From the NCBI GenBank assembly GCA_905209725.1, contig CAJLTZ010000110.1:1-6024 (forward strand): DNA of 6,024 bases. Reading direction: 5' to 3'. Below, piece after piece: positions 1-5,934 of the stretch (the stretch's first letter is position 1; the number at the start of each line of letters is the position of its first letter). The notes under the pieces were generated by a model, which saw nothing but the letters and a program-made list of their open reading frames with translations, made no database searches and was not told the origin of the DNA. This DNA comes from an uncultured Muribaculaceae bacterium. Lineage in GTDB: Bacteria; Bacteroidota; Bacteroidia; Bacteroidales; Muribaculaceae. A program made the translations under genes and the position numbers.

Positions 1-43
1 CAAAATTACAACACGACTGCAACCTCCAAAAGGTGTACTTCAG

Positions 44-493
44 TTAATGCTTACGATGCAGATAGGAGACTACATCCAATAATTGGGTTAGGAATCGCTT
101 GACATTCTCCGCAAAACTGAAATATACCTGCCCGGTGTCAGTTTCGAGAAAATCGCTTAGGGAAATGCCGTCAATGAAGTCCATCACGATATAGACTTCA
201 TTGGAACCTTTATGGAAGTCCCGGTATATGGGGAGGCCGTCATGTTTCAGTTGCTGGCCGAGTTGATATTCCTTCCGATATGCCGCCACATATTCCGGCG
301 CCGTGCGATACTCTGCCCTCAAGCGTTTTACGGCCACCCGCCATCCCTGCCAGTGCATGCGGTAGACAATGCATGAAGCACTCTCTCCACAGATATTCTC
401 ATCTATGAAGCCATTAAGGATTGAGTCTTCAGATATATCCTCCTGCTGGTTGGAAGAACCTTCTTGGAAGTCGGACGACGAATAGCACTTCAT
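44..493 (-). CDS. C-terminally truncated Ser/Thr protein kinase (probable pseudogene)
   Basis: The product is the N-terminal lobe of a Hanks-type (eukaryotic-like) protein kinase, 149 residues long. After a Ser-rich lead of about 30 residues there is a degenerate glycine loop (around 34-43, ICGESASCIV, with only one of the usual glycines). The beta-3 lysine follows in VAVKRL (Lys56), then a likely alpha-C glutamate in RKEYQLG (Glu75) and a hinge in YIVMDFIDG (101-109). The frame ends at YLHRKH, exactly where the HRD catalytic loop should begin. HRD, DFG and the whole C-lobe are absent, against about 270 residues for a full domain. No frame of the remaining 43 bases to the window edge restores a catalytic loop, so the protein cannot be an active kinase as it stands. 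It lies 59 bp downstream of the WYL regulator on the same strand and is probably co-transcribed. The assignment to the kinase fold is firm; that it is decayed rather than a deliberately short protein is inference. Confidence 0.8.
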   Translation of the reverse strand: MKCYSSSDFQEGSSNQQEDISEDSILNGFIDENICGESASCIVYRMHWQGWRVAVKRLRAEYRTAPEYVAAYRKEYQLGQQLKHDGLPIYRDFHKGSNEVYIVMDFIDGISLSDFLETDTGQVYFSFAENVKRFLTQLLDVVSYLHRKH

Positions 494-539
494 TTTGTAA
501 ATTGCGCCTCGCTACAACTGTCGGGGGTGTTTCGGTTGC

Positions 540-556
540 ATAAAGCGGTGCTTTAT
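540..556 (-). repeat. Perfect 7-bp hairpin between WYL and kinase genes
   Basis: ATAAAGC and GCTTTAT form a perfect inverted repeat around a 3-base loop, and the repeat covers the TAA stop of the WYL gene. In the direction of transcription (minus) it is not followed by a T run, so it is a poor intrinsic terminator. It could be an RNA processing or stability element between two co-transcribed genes, or simply chance. Confidence 0.35.
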
Positions 557-1470
557 TTCTCTTTCCGGGGTTTGCGTGTGTACAGGTTGTGCATTTCCGA
601 TATCCATTCCTCCATTCTTTCGCGAAACAACTGCGGACTAACCACCTCCAGCCATGAGCCGTGCTGAAGCAATTTCATGATGAAATCGTAGGTAGGGGCG
701 ATGAAAAGTTCGAAGTCGGCATAGTCGCCATAGTCCTTGATTAGGCGTTGGCTATGATGCAAAGGAAGTGAGTTGAGATAGTGTTTCTCCTCTTCCGTGG
801 TGCGAATCACGACCCGTTCCGGTTTTTCGCCGTTACCAATCACCACGCCAAAATATGCCGAGAAAAACTCGCCTGCATTGAAATCCTTAGGCATCTTGAA
901 AGTATCGTCAGTCAGTTCCGCCTCCTCCACGCGGTCGAGACCATATATCTTGATTTTATAGCGATTGGAGCGACCTAACACATACCATCTGTTTTCGAAC
1001 AATTTCACGCAGTACGGCTCGATTGTAAACGTGGAACTTACCTTACTTTGGAAAGGGTGATATGTGATCCGGACCACACGGTTCTCCCTCATCGCCTCGA
1101 GGATGGTAGTGAGGTAATAGCGGCCTGAAGGGATTTCGTCGATCACGATGCGGTCTTTCAGCGAGAGGTTCTCGCCGATAAGGTTTCCGACAGCGAAAGA
1201 ATCGAGCATCCATTTCTTGAGGTTATCCTCGTCGATATCCTCCGGGTTAGCGATGAAATAGAGATATCCGCCACGTTTCTGGCAATCGATGATGATGCCG
1301 AACTGTTCGAGAATGGCATCTCGCCAGCGGTTGAACGTAGCGCGGGCCAGCGGCCGTTCGTCGCTCATATCCTTATTCCTTTCCCATTTGTCGGATAAAT
1401 CCTTATGAGAAATCTTTCCGGCGCGTCTGATAGTATCAATCAGCCAAGTATACTTCTGCAGTTGGTTCAT
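553..1470 (-). CDS. WYL-domain transcriptional regulator
   Basis: This 305-residue protein is a DNA-binding regulator with a ligand-sensing WYL domain. Residues 1-70 form a winged-helix-like region (MNQLQKYTWLIDTIRRAGKIS, then the RATFNRWRDAI helix and the RGGYLYF wing). Residues about 120-195 match a WYL domain: RITYHPF (134-140), an IEPYCVKLFENRWYVLG stretch (150-166, with WYV in place of WYL) and YGLDRVEEAEL with the conserved Arg (176-186). Residues about 215-295 look like the C-terminal WCX extension. Length and domain order are typical of the family. The start is chosen because it gives the full HTH, and a TAnnTTTG box lies about 35 bases upstream of it. WYL domains are known to bind nucleic acid or nucleotide-like ligands, and several family members (PafBC, DriD, BrxR/CapW) regulate DNA-damage or phage-defence genes. 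The gene is divergent from tag, which makes tag and itself the likeliest targets (inference). Confidence 0.9.
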   Translation of the reverse strand: MNQLQKYTWLIDTIRRAGKISHKDLSDKWERNKDMSDERPLARATFNRWRDAILEQFGIIIDCQKRGGYLYFIANPEDIDEDNLKKWMLDSFAVGNLIGENLSLKDRIVIDEIPSGRYYLTTILEAMRENRVVRITYHPFQSKVSSTFTIEPYCVKLFENRWYVLGRSNRYKIKIYGLDRVEEAELTDDTFKMPKDFNAGEFFSAYFGVVIGNGEKPERVVIRTTEEEKHYLNSLPLHHSQRLIKDYGDYADFELFIAPTYDFIMKLLQHGSWLEVVSPQLFRERMEEWISEMHNLYTRKPRKEK

Positions 1471-1504
1471 CCTGGGTATATTGTAAAAGATAGGTTGTAT
1501 TTTG

Positions 1505-1512
1505 CAAAGATA
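1505..1512 (-). promoter_or_regulatory. -7 box for the WYL regulator
   Basis: On the minus strand this reads TATCTTTG, a perfect match to the Bacteroidetes sigma-ABfr -7 consensus TAnnTTTG. A TTTG that could serve as the -33 element lies at 1538-1541, with a 25-base gap, slightly longer than usual. Transcription would start near 1498, giving a leader of about 28 bases. Confidence 0.6.
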
Positions 1513-1567
1513 ATAAAATCATGAATTGTTATATGCACAAAATAAGAAAAAGATAACAAATATTCAT

Positions 1568-1575
1568 TATATTTG
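1568..1575 (+). promoter_or_regulatory. tag: -7 box for tag
   Basis: TATATTTG matches the Bacteroidetes -7 consensus TAnnTTTG perfectly, about 70 bases before the tag start. No clear -33 TTTG is visible at the usual distance. Transcription would start near 1582, so the CGCGAATT repeat cluster falls inside the leader, just after the start point. Confidence 0.5.
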
Positions 1576-1597
1576 CTGTGACAATATTATACGAATG

Positions 1598-1620
1598 CGC
1601 GAATTCGCGATTCGCGAATT
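1598..1620. repeat. CG-rich nested palindrome and tandem repeat cluster (candidate operator or leader hairpin)
   Basis: Three near-identical units, CGCGAATT, CGCGATT and CGCGAATT, lie end to end. They contain a 12-base perfect palindrome (CGCGAATTCGCG, 1598-1609) and, overlapping it, a perfect 8-bp hairpin (AATTCGCG, loop ATT, CGCGAATT, 1602-1620) that a G-U pair can extend by one. The cluster stands out sharply from the AT-rich intergenic region. It lies between the tag -7 box and the tag start codon, and so is well placed as an operator for the divergent WYL regulator or as an mRNA structure. Function is inferred; the symmetry is seen directly. Confidence 0.55.
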
Positions 1621-1644
1621 TAGGTTGTAACTGATTGGAAATGT

Positions 1645-2214
1645 ATGGTTAAACATGAGGAGAAATTGACACGGTGCTGGTGGGCGAATCCTAATAATCC
1701 GCTGTATGTTCAGTATCATGATGAGGAGTGGGGTAGGCCGGTGCATGATGACGAGCGTCTGCTGGAACTGCTGATTCTGGAAAGTTTTCAGGCAGGACTT
1801 TCGTGGGAGTGCGTTCTCAACAAGCGGGAGGCATTCCGCAGTGCGTTCGCCGGTTTCGACCGCGACAGCATTATCGCTTTTGATGAGGACAGGATTGAAC
1901 AACTAATGACTAATCCCCATATAATACGCAACAGGGCGAAAATCAAGTCGGCAATCAACAACGCCGCTGTGTTCAAGAGGATTCAGGAGGAGTTCGGTTC
2001 GTTTGATGCCTATCTCTCGAAATTCTGTCCGGAGGAGCCGATAATCGACCATACCTCCACAACATCGGAGATATCCGATGCGCTTTCGAAAGATCTGCGC
2101 CGGAGAGGGATGAAGTTTGTGGGCTCTACCACGATACACGCCTTCCTCCAGTCGATAGGGGTGTTCAACTCCCATCAACCGGATTGCTTCCTGTATGGTT
2201 GCAATAATTCGTAA
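1645..2214 (+). CDS. tag: DNA-3-methyladenine glycosylase I
   Basis: This 189-residue protein removes 3-methyladenine from alkylated DNA, the first step of base excision repair in the cytoplasm. It aligns along its length with E. coli Tag (187 residues) as I remember that sequence. The family zinc site is intact: Cys11, His25 (in YHDEEWG), His177 and Cys181 (HQPDC). Glu46 in LESFQAGLSW corresponds to the substrate-recognition Glu38 of E. coli, and Tyr24 and Trp54 match its base-stacking Tyr16 and Trp46. SDALSKDLRRRGMKFVGSTT (from residue 144) is the strongly conserved C-terminal block. The start is fixed by an in-frame TAG at 1621 with no other ATG between. The gene is divergent from the WYL regulator and convergent with proC, 20 bp away. 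The leader contains the CGCGAATT repeat cluster, which may regulate it. Confidence 0.95.
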   Translation: MVKHEEKLTRCWWANPNNPLYVQYHDEEWGRPVHDDERLLELLILESFQAGLSWECVLNKREAFRSAFAGFDRDSIIAFDEDRIEQLMTNPHIIRNRAKIKSAINNAAVFKRIQEEFGSFDAYLSKFCPEEPIIDHTSTTSEISDALSKDLRRRGMKFVGSTTIHAFLQSIGVFNSHQPDCFLYGCNNS

Positions 2215-2234
2215 TTAGGGCTGTCTCTCTGCGA

Positions 2235-3023
2235 CTACTCGGAGGCTATGCAGGAGGCGCGGAGGGCGGCGATTACGGCGTTGGTGAATCCGTTGGCCTC
2301 GAGGGCGTTCAGTCCCTTTATAGTGATGCCGCCGGGTGTCGTCACTTTGTCAATCTCGACTTCCGGATGTGAACCATCTGCAAGGAGTGCCGCCGCTCCT
2401 TCGGCTGTGAGCGCAGCAACTTCCGTTGCAAAACCTGCCTTCATCCCCAATTCCACACTTCCCTCCACGGCTGCCCGGATAAAGCGCAGGAAATAGGCGA
2501 TACCGCAGGATGCCAGGGCTGTGCAGGCTGCCAATTCTTTCTCTTTCACTACAAACGCCTTTCCTGAGCGGTTGAAGATCTCCGTGGTTTCAGCAAGGAT
2601 ATCTTTGTCTACATTATCGGCTGCGGCGATGAATGTGGCGCTCTTGCCATATTTGATTGCGGTGTTGGGCACGACTCTGATTATCTTCAGACTCTTGGAA
2701 TCGCTGTCGAGCACTTCCTGCAATTCTTTGATAGACAACACGGCAATCACGGATATTATCACAGCGCCGGCACGGATATGGTCGCGAATCTCTGCCAGCA
2801 CACCGGGGGCGATGTAGGGTTTCACGGCCAGCACTATCATGTCTGCGTCCTTTACAGCCGCTACATTATCGGTGGTAACGTCAACGTCAGGCATCTCGCC
2901 TTTGACTCGTTCCAAAGTCTGCTGAGAGGCAGCCGTGCAAATAATGTGTGAATCATGCTCACGCAGTGAAGCCGCGATTGCCGACCCCATATTCCCCGTC
3001 CCGATTATAGCAATATTTTTCAT
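2235..3023 (-). CDS. proC: Pyrroline-5-carboxylate reductase
   Basis: This 262-residue enzyme reduces 1-pyrroline-5-carboxylate to L-proline with NAD(P)H, the last step of proline synthesis in the cytoplasm. The N-terminal Rossmann fold carries GTGNMG (8-13) after a beta strand of IAIIG. The LAVKPY stretch and the ALASCGIAYFLRFIRAAVEG helix are typical of the family. Near the end lies the P5CR signature, TTPGGITIKGLNALEANGF (from residue 228), which contributes to substrate binding. The length is normal and the gene looks intact. It starts 24 bases after the stop of the secreted-protein gene on the same strand. I see no TAnnTTTG box in the short gap or at the end of that gene, so it may depend on read-through from the promoter near 4615. 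The pairing with a secreted protein has no obvious metabolic sense. Confidence 0.95.
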   Translation of the reverse strand: MKNIAIIGTGNMGSAIAASLREHDSHIICTAASQQTLERVKGEMPDVDVTTDNVAAVKDADMIVLAVKPYIAPGVLAEIRDHIRAGAVIISVIAVLSIKELQEVLDSDSKSLKIIRVVPNTAIKYGKSATFIAAADNVDKDILAETTEIFNRSGKAFVVKEKELAACTALASCGIAYFLRFIRAAVEGSVELGMKAGFATEVAALTAEGAAALLADGSHPEVEIDKVTTPGGITIKGLNALEANGFTNAVIAALRASCIASE

Positions 3024-3047
3024 TTCCAGTTGTTGCTGCGGCTTGTA

Positions 3048-4502
3048 TCACAGTACTATGAATTTTTCCGGTTTACCCTTATGCAGCCGAATATAAATGC
3101 CGGGCAGCAGGTAGCTGCTGTTTACCCTGCGCCCATTCAGGTCGTAAAGCGTGGTGCTGTCTTCACCTGTTACAGTCGCAATGTTTTCGATGTCGGTGAG
3201 GATATTGCTGTATGTCGCTACCACTCGCGGCACTTCTGCGCCTGCTGCATTGCCCGGGAAAATCGCGAAGTATCCGGCGCTTCCCTTGTCGATATTTTTA
3301 GAAGCGAATGTTTCTTTTACTGAGATGTTCTGGCTGAAGTTGTAGTCTGCATTCACATTTGGGTCGTTGCTTACTGTGGCGTAAGTTGCTTCCGACAGGT
3401 CGGGAGCAGAGTCGAATGGTGTGTCGCTGAAAGCCACATGCAGGATGCCGGTATTATCGCCGGCTGCTCTCTCCACTTTCAAGGCATACAGCTGGTCATT
3501 TTCCGCACTGCGTGTGGCGGTGCCGACGTTGGTCAGATAGTATCCGGATTTTGTGAGATTAAACACGCCAGGCAGTTTGCCATCCTTGGGATCGGCGCCG
3601 GCATGATTTTTGAAAGTGCCATAGTATCTGTATTGATTGCCTGAAGAAGTGGCTGATACATAACCGGTTTCATCATAATCCGACCAGTTGCCGGGGGAGG
3701 CAAAGAAGGTGAAGGGATTGATTTCATCGATGTTCTCACCTGTCTCCTCCACGGAATAGAATGCCGTTACCTCTTCCGATCTGTTGCCTTCGCTCATGGC
3801 ATAGGCCGTAATCATTGTATCCTCTGTGATTGGGGCTTCAGCATCGCCGCTGAATTCGACAAACTCGCCACCATTGATATTGACGAAGATTTTATCGGCA
3901 TCTGCCGGTTTGATCACCTTGACGATTGTGCCTGCTATAAGGTCGCTGTTGGGTGCGATGCTGAAGGATGGAGTCGGAATGGCCTCGGAATAGGACCAGT
4001 TGAATTGAACCCTTGTTACAGACCCATATGCTCCTGATGCCTCATTGGGATCCTTTATGGCGAACGCCACATATTTATACTTGCCTTCGGGGACAATTTC
4101 ATAATTTGTGACAGAATATTTGCCTTTGACAGTCTGATCCAATGAGATTTTCTCTGACGCAGAGTCAAGATTGTCCCATGTGAAGGGCGAGTTGGAGAAA
4201 TATATGGTGAAAGGATAGGTTTTTGAAGAAAGCGTTACATTGAGCGATTTGAGAGAGCCCTTTGTATAGTGGCCTACTACCAGACCGTGATATATTGGTT
4301 GGAAGAATTGGTGATTCATGCCGCTATAAGAATATATAGCATCCTTTACGGTCCCTTTGAATGTGCCGGTTTCATCAGCCTGTACATTGTCGAATATGCT
4401 TCCCGTTCCATCCCATATAAAATTATCAGGTTCAATGACTTCGGCTCTAACGCCAATGATAACAAAGATAAGCAGAAGCGCAATGGAAAGGAATTTTTTC
4501 AT
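3048..4502 (-). CDS. Secreted multidomain beta-rich protein with CHB_HEX_C-like domain and C-terminal sorting-like domain
   Basis: This 484-residue protein of unknown function is exported. Residues 1-20 form a signal peptide (MKKF, a hydrophobic LSIALLLIFVIIG core, and VRA as a type I cleavage site). Residues about 21-172 are a beta-rich domain of unknown type. Residues about 176-251 resemble the chitobiase/beta-hexosaminidase C-terminal-like repeat (PTPSFSIAPNSD, then DADKIFVNINGG, TAYAMSEGN and an SEEVTAFYSV end), which in Bacteroidetes is a non-catalytic beta sandwich on secreted proteins. Residues about 261-432 look like a second copy of the first domain. The tail (about 438-484, TTLYDLNGRRV, LLPGIYI, KFIVL) resembles the type IX secretion or surface-sorting C-terminal domain common in this order. 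I see no catalytic motif, so it may be an adhesin or a glycan-binding protein (inference). Its 5' leader of about 100 bases contains a long hairpin, and proC follows 24 bp downstream. Confidence 0.8.
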   Translation of the reverse strand: MKKFLSIALLLIFVIIGVRAEVIEPDNFIWDGTGSIFDNVQADETGTFKGTVKDAIYSYSGMNHQFFQPIYHGLVVGHYTKGSLKSLNVTLSSKTYPFTIYFSNSPFTWDNLDSASEKISLDQTVKGKYSVTNYEIVPEGKYKYVAFAIKDPNEASGAYGSVTRVQFNWSYSEAIPTPSFSIAPNSDLIAGTIVKVIKPADADKIFVNINGGEFVEFSGDAEAPITEDTMITAYAMSEGNRSEEVTAFYSVEETGENIDEINPFTFFASPGNWSDYDETGYVSATSSGNQYRYYGTFKNHAGADPKDGKLPGVFNLTKSGYYLTNVGTATRSAENDQLYALKVERAAGDNTGILHVAFSDTPFDSAPDLSEATYATVSNDPNVNADYNFSQNISVKETFASKNIDKGSAGYFAIFPGNAAGAEVPRVVATYSNILTDIENIATVTGEDSTTLYDLNGRRVNSSYLLPGIYIRLHKGKPEKFIVL

Positions 4503-4560
4503 GATATTGGAAAGGTTGTAAGAAATATTTGTGTAAACTTTTGAATATGAATATACTCTT

Positions 4561-4596
4561 CAGCCACCCTGAGAATGTTTAATCTCAAGGGGGGCG
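4561..4596 (-). promoter_or_regulatory. Leader hairpin of the secreted-protein mRNA
   Basis: In the minus-strand transcript, CCTTGAGA pairs with TCTCAGGG across an 8-base loop, with one G-U pair. Beyond a single mismatch the stem continues with two more C-G pairs and a weak outer extension. It lies about 60-95 bases before the start codon and is not followed by a U run, so it is more likely a stability or regulatory structure than a terminator. The pairing is seen directly; a role is inferred. Confidence 0.45.
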
Positions 4597-4611
4597 GAGA
4601 AGTGTATGCTG

Positions 4612-4619
4612 CAAAGGTA
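4612..4619 (-). promoter_or_regulatory. -7 box for the secreted-protein (and perhaps proC) transcript
   Basis: On the minus strand this reads TACCTTTG, a perfect match to the Bacteroidetes -7 consensus TAnnTTTG. No clear -33 TTTG is visible at the usual distance upstream. Transcription would start near 4605 and give an unusually long leader of about 100 bases that contains the hairpin at 4561-4596. Confidence 0.6.
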
Positions 4620-4703
4620 CTTCTTTTTTACTGAATAAATATCAGTTTTGCTAATTTTTTTACAGCAGTTGCACAGATGTTATGGTATAGGTGTTAGATC
4701 GTG

Positions 4704-5480
4704 TTATAACAAATCATGGTTTTTGATGATTATGTCCGTCATCTCTGAAGTCAGACCTACTGTTTTGGCGAGTTCTGCAAAGTGCCCAACGGCTTCGCGG
4801 GCTGTGTTCAATATTTTGCGAGCGCCCTTTATATCAAATGAAGACGCCAGTTCGAGCAAATCATGTGCCGATAAATCATGATCTTTCCCATTAAGTGTCA
4901 TGGAATGTCTATTGACATAAGAAGGTGCCGAAGGGTCCACTGTGAAGGTAAAATCGTAAGCCGGTGCCATTCGCCATTTCCCTTTACGATTCATTATAAA
5001 ACTAAAATTCTTATTATGGTCATCGACATTACCAGCCATGAAATTTAAAGCTGTTTGGAGGAAAAGTCGCTTAATATCCTCTTGCGGTAGATCTAATTTG
5101 CGTGCTAGGGCAAATAGATCCTCATAGGAAGTTGATAGGGGATTCATGGCAGCAAGTGTCTTGACGTGCAACTTTTCATTGCCATTGCGGTCAAACCGTT
5201 GAGTTAGGAAATGAACTTCTGATTTACCCTCAAGTAGTCGCGACGGCATCATGTGCAAACCGGCTTCTTGTGCCATAAGATAATAAGCATATTCAATACG
5301 TGTTGTCGGCAAATCAATATGCTCATCAAATTTTATAATCATGGGTGTAAACCCGGGTAAGTCAGTTGCTACGTGTCCCGAATAACATTCTCCAGATACG
5401 GGGTTGACGTTGATTAAGGCCACCAAACATTTTCTCCTTTTCAGGATATATTGGCATTCCTTTTTGTGCAACAATTCCAT
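4704..5480 (-). CDS. hipA: HipA kinase-domain remnant (3' part of split hipA)
   Basis: This frame of 258 residues carries the HipA C-terminal kinase domain of a HipBA toxin-antitoxin system. HipA toxins phosphorylate targets such as glutamyl-tRNA synthetase to halt translation. Real HipA sequence starts near residue 23 (INVNPVSGECYSG). The beta-3-like lysine lies in MIIKFD (Lys50), the catalytic loop is GNVDDHNKNFSF (Asp153, Asn158) and the metal-binding Asp is in PAYDFTF (Asp176). Residues 1-22 are HipA N-domain DNA read in the wrong frame, because they overlap the upstream gene's sequence at 5415-5480. Missing, relative to a normal HipA of about 430 residues, are roughly 110-130 residues, including the GTSAGGxRPK-type nucleotide loop with the regulatory serine. 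Translation could start at 5480, or by re-initiation at the ATG at 5342, 20 bases after the upstream stop. The kinase is probably inactive. The family call is firm; loss of function is inferred. Confidence 0.85.
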   Translation of the reverse strand: MELLHKKECQYILKRRKCLVALINVNPVSGECYSGHVATDLPGFTPMIIKFDEHIDLPTTRIEYAYYLMAQEAGLHMMPSRLLEGKSEVHFLTQRFDRNGNEKLHVKTLAAMNPLSTSYEDLFALARKLDLPQEDIKRLFLQTALNFMAGNVDDHNKNFSFIMNRKGKWRMAPAYDFTFTVDPSAPSYVNRHSMTLNGKDHDLSAHDLLELASSFDIKGARKILNTAREAVGHFAELAKTVGLTSEMTDIIIKNHDLL

Positions 5481-5934
5481 TTATAGAAGCCCTTAAAGGA
5501 GCGATGTCAATACCATTCCGAATAAACGACGGATCATAATAAAAACAGATCTGGCGATTGCGACCGGTTCCTGTCTCAACAAGTGTGCCGACCGGTTTGC
5601 CCCACAAAATTACATTAATCGACGGTATCATGGCGGCGGACTCTTTTGGTATGAGTTTGTTTATTTCCCGTAGAGCCATCGGCGGCACGGGTAATTCCGG
5701 CAACACATCTTCCATACGTGATTCCATTCCCACCTGCCGCAGCAGCGAGATGAAGTTGTTCAGGGAAATATTGGGATGCTTGCCTTGCTCAAAACGACAA
5801 ATGGTTGTATAACTTACTCCTGTTTTCTCCGCAAATTCCCGTTGGCTTAACCTTGCAGCCAGACGATACTCCTTCATACGTCTTGAAAGCAGTTGAAGGA
5901 TGTCGTAATTTGACGTATAATCCAAATTTGTCAT
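5362..5934 (-). CDS. hipB: HipB antitoxin fused to HipA N-terminal domain, frameshifted at its end
   Basis: Residues 1-97 of 190 are a HipB-type antitoxin. An Xre/Cro helix-turn-helix lies at about 15-52 (RRMKEYRLAARLSQREFAEK, then GVSYTTICRFEQGK). It is followed by the Bacteroidales HipB tail, FISLLRQVGMESRMEDVLPE and PPMALREINKLIPK. Without a stop the frame runs into a HipA N-terminal domain: INVILWGKPVGTLVE (106-120), CFYYDPSFIRNGIDIAPLRA (130-149) and PIYPEKEKMFGGL (161-173). Normally hipB and hipA are separate genes; Met102 (codon 5629-5631) is probably the old hipA start. After Leu173 the remaining 17 residues are kinase-domain DNA read in the wrong frame, ending at TGA. HipB normally represses its own operon and neutralises HipA; the HTH looks intact. 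The start is supported by the HTH position, a -7-like box at 5961-5968 and a palindrome over the start codon. Confidence 0.85.
   Translation of the reverse strand: MTNLDYTSNYDILQLLSRRMKEYRLAARLSQREFAEKTGVSYTTICRFEQGKHPNISLNNFISLLRQVGMESRMEDVLPELPVPPMALREINKLIPKESAAMIPSINVILWGKPVGTLVETGTGRNRQICFYYDPSFIRNGIDIAPLRASINGIVAQKGMPIYPEKEKMFGGLNQRQPRIWRMLFGTRSN
5405..5425 (-). other. Inferred out-of-frame deletion junction within hipA
   Basis: Going leftward, the frame that encodes HipA N-domain residues ends its family match at MFGGL (codons down to 5416). The kinase-domain match begins in a different frame at INVNP (from 5414). In full-length Bacteroidales HipA proteins the two motifs are separated by more than a hundred residues. 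The simplest reading is a deletion joining the two sites with a one-base phase change. The exact break cannot be placed without an intact relative. Confidence 0.7.

Noticed and set aside
2..82. Plus-strand frame open from the left edge to a TAA at 80-82, which could be the tail of a gene entering the window.
   Set aside because: Only 26 codons, no recognisable motif, and half of it is antisense to the well-supported kinase N-lobe.
1641..1652. Three-codon mini-ORF (ATG TAT GGT TAA) overlapping the tag start, a possible translational coupler.
   Set aside because: Such tiny frames occur often by chance and no ribosome binding site favours it.
1567..1902. Minus-strand open frame of 111 codons overlapping tag.
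   Set aside because: It is antisense to the clearly conserved tag gene, has low-complexity Ile/Pro-rich sequence and no family resemblance.
4630..4646. ACTGA/TCAGT inverted repeat followed on the plus strand by T-rich sequence, resembling a weak terminator.
   Set aside because: The stem is only 5 bp with a 7-base AT loop, there is no plus-strand gene to terminate, and on the minus strand it lies upstream of a promoter without a T run.
4702..4711. TGTTATAACA palindrome over the stop codon of the HipA kinase frame.
   Set aside because: A 10-base AT-rich palindrome is expected by chance, and there is no loop or T run to make a terminator.
4704..5934. Interpretation as a genuine three-part HipBST system with HipB and HipS fused.
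   Set aside because: The kinase part lacks the nucleotide-loop region that HipT proteins retain, and the sequences beyond the junction in each frame are only the other frame misread. A deletion explains both facts better.
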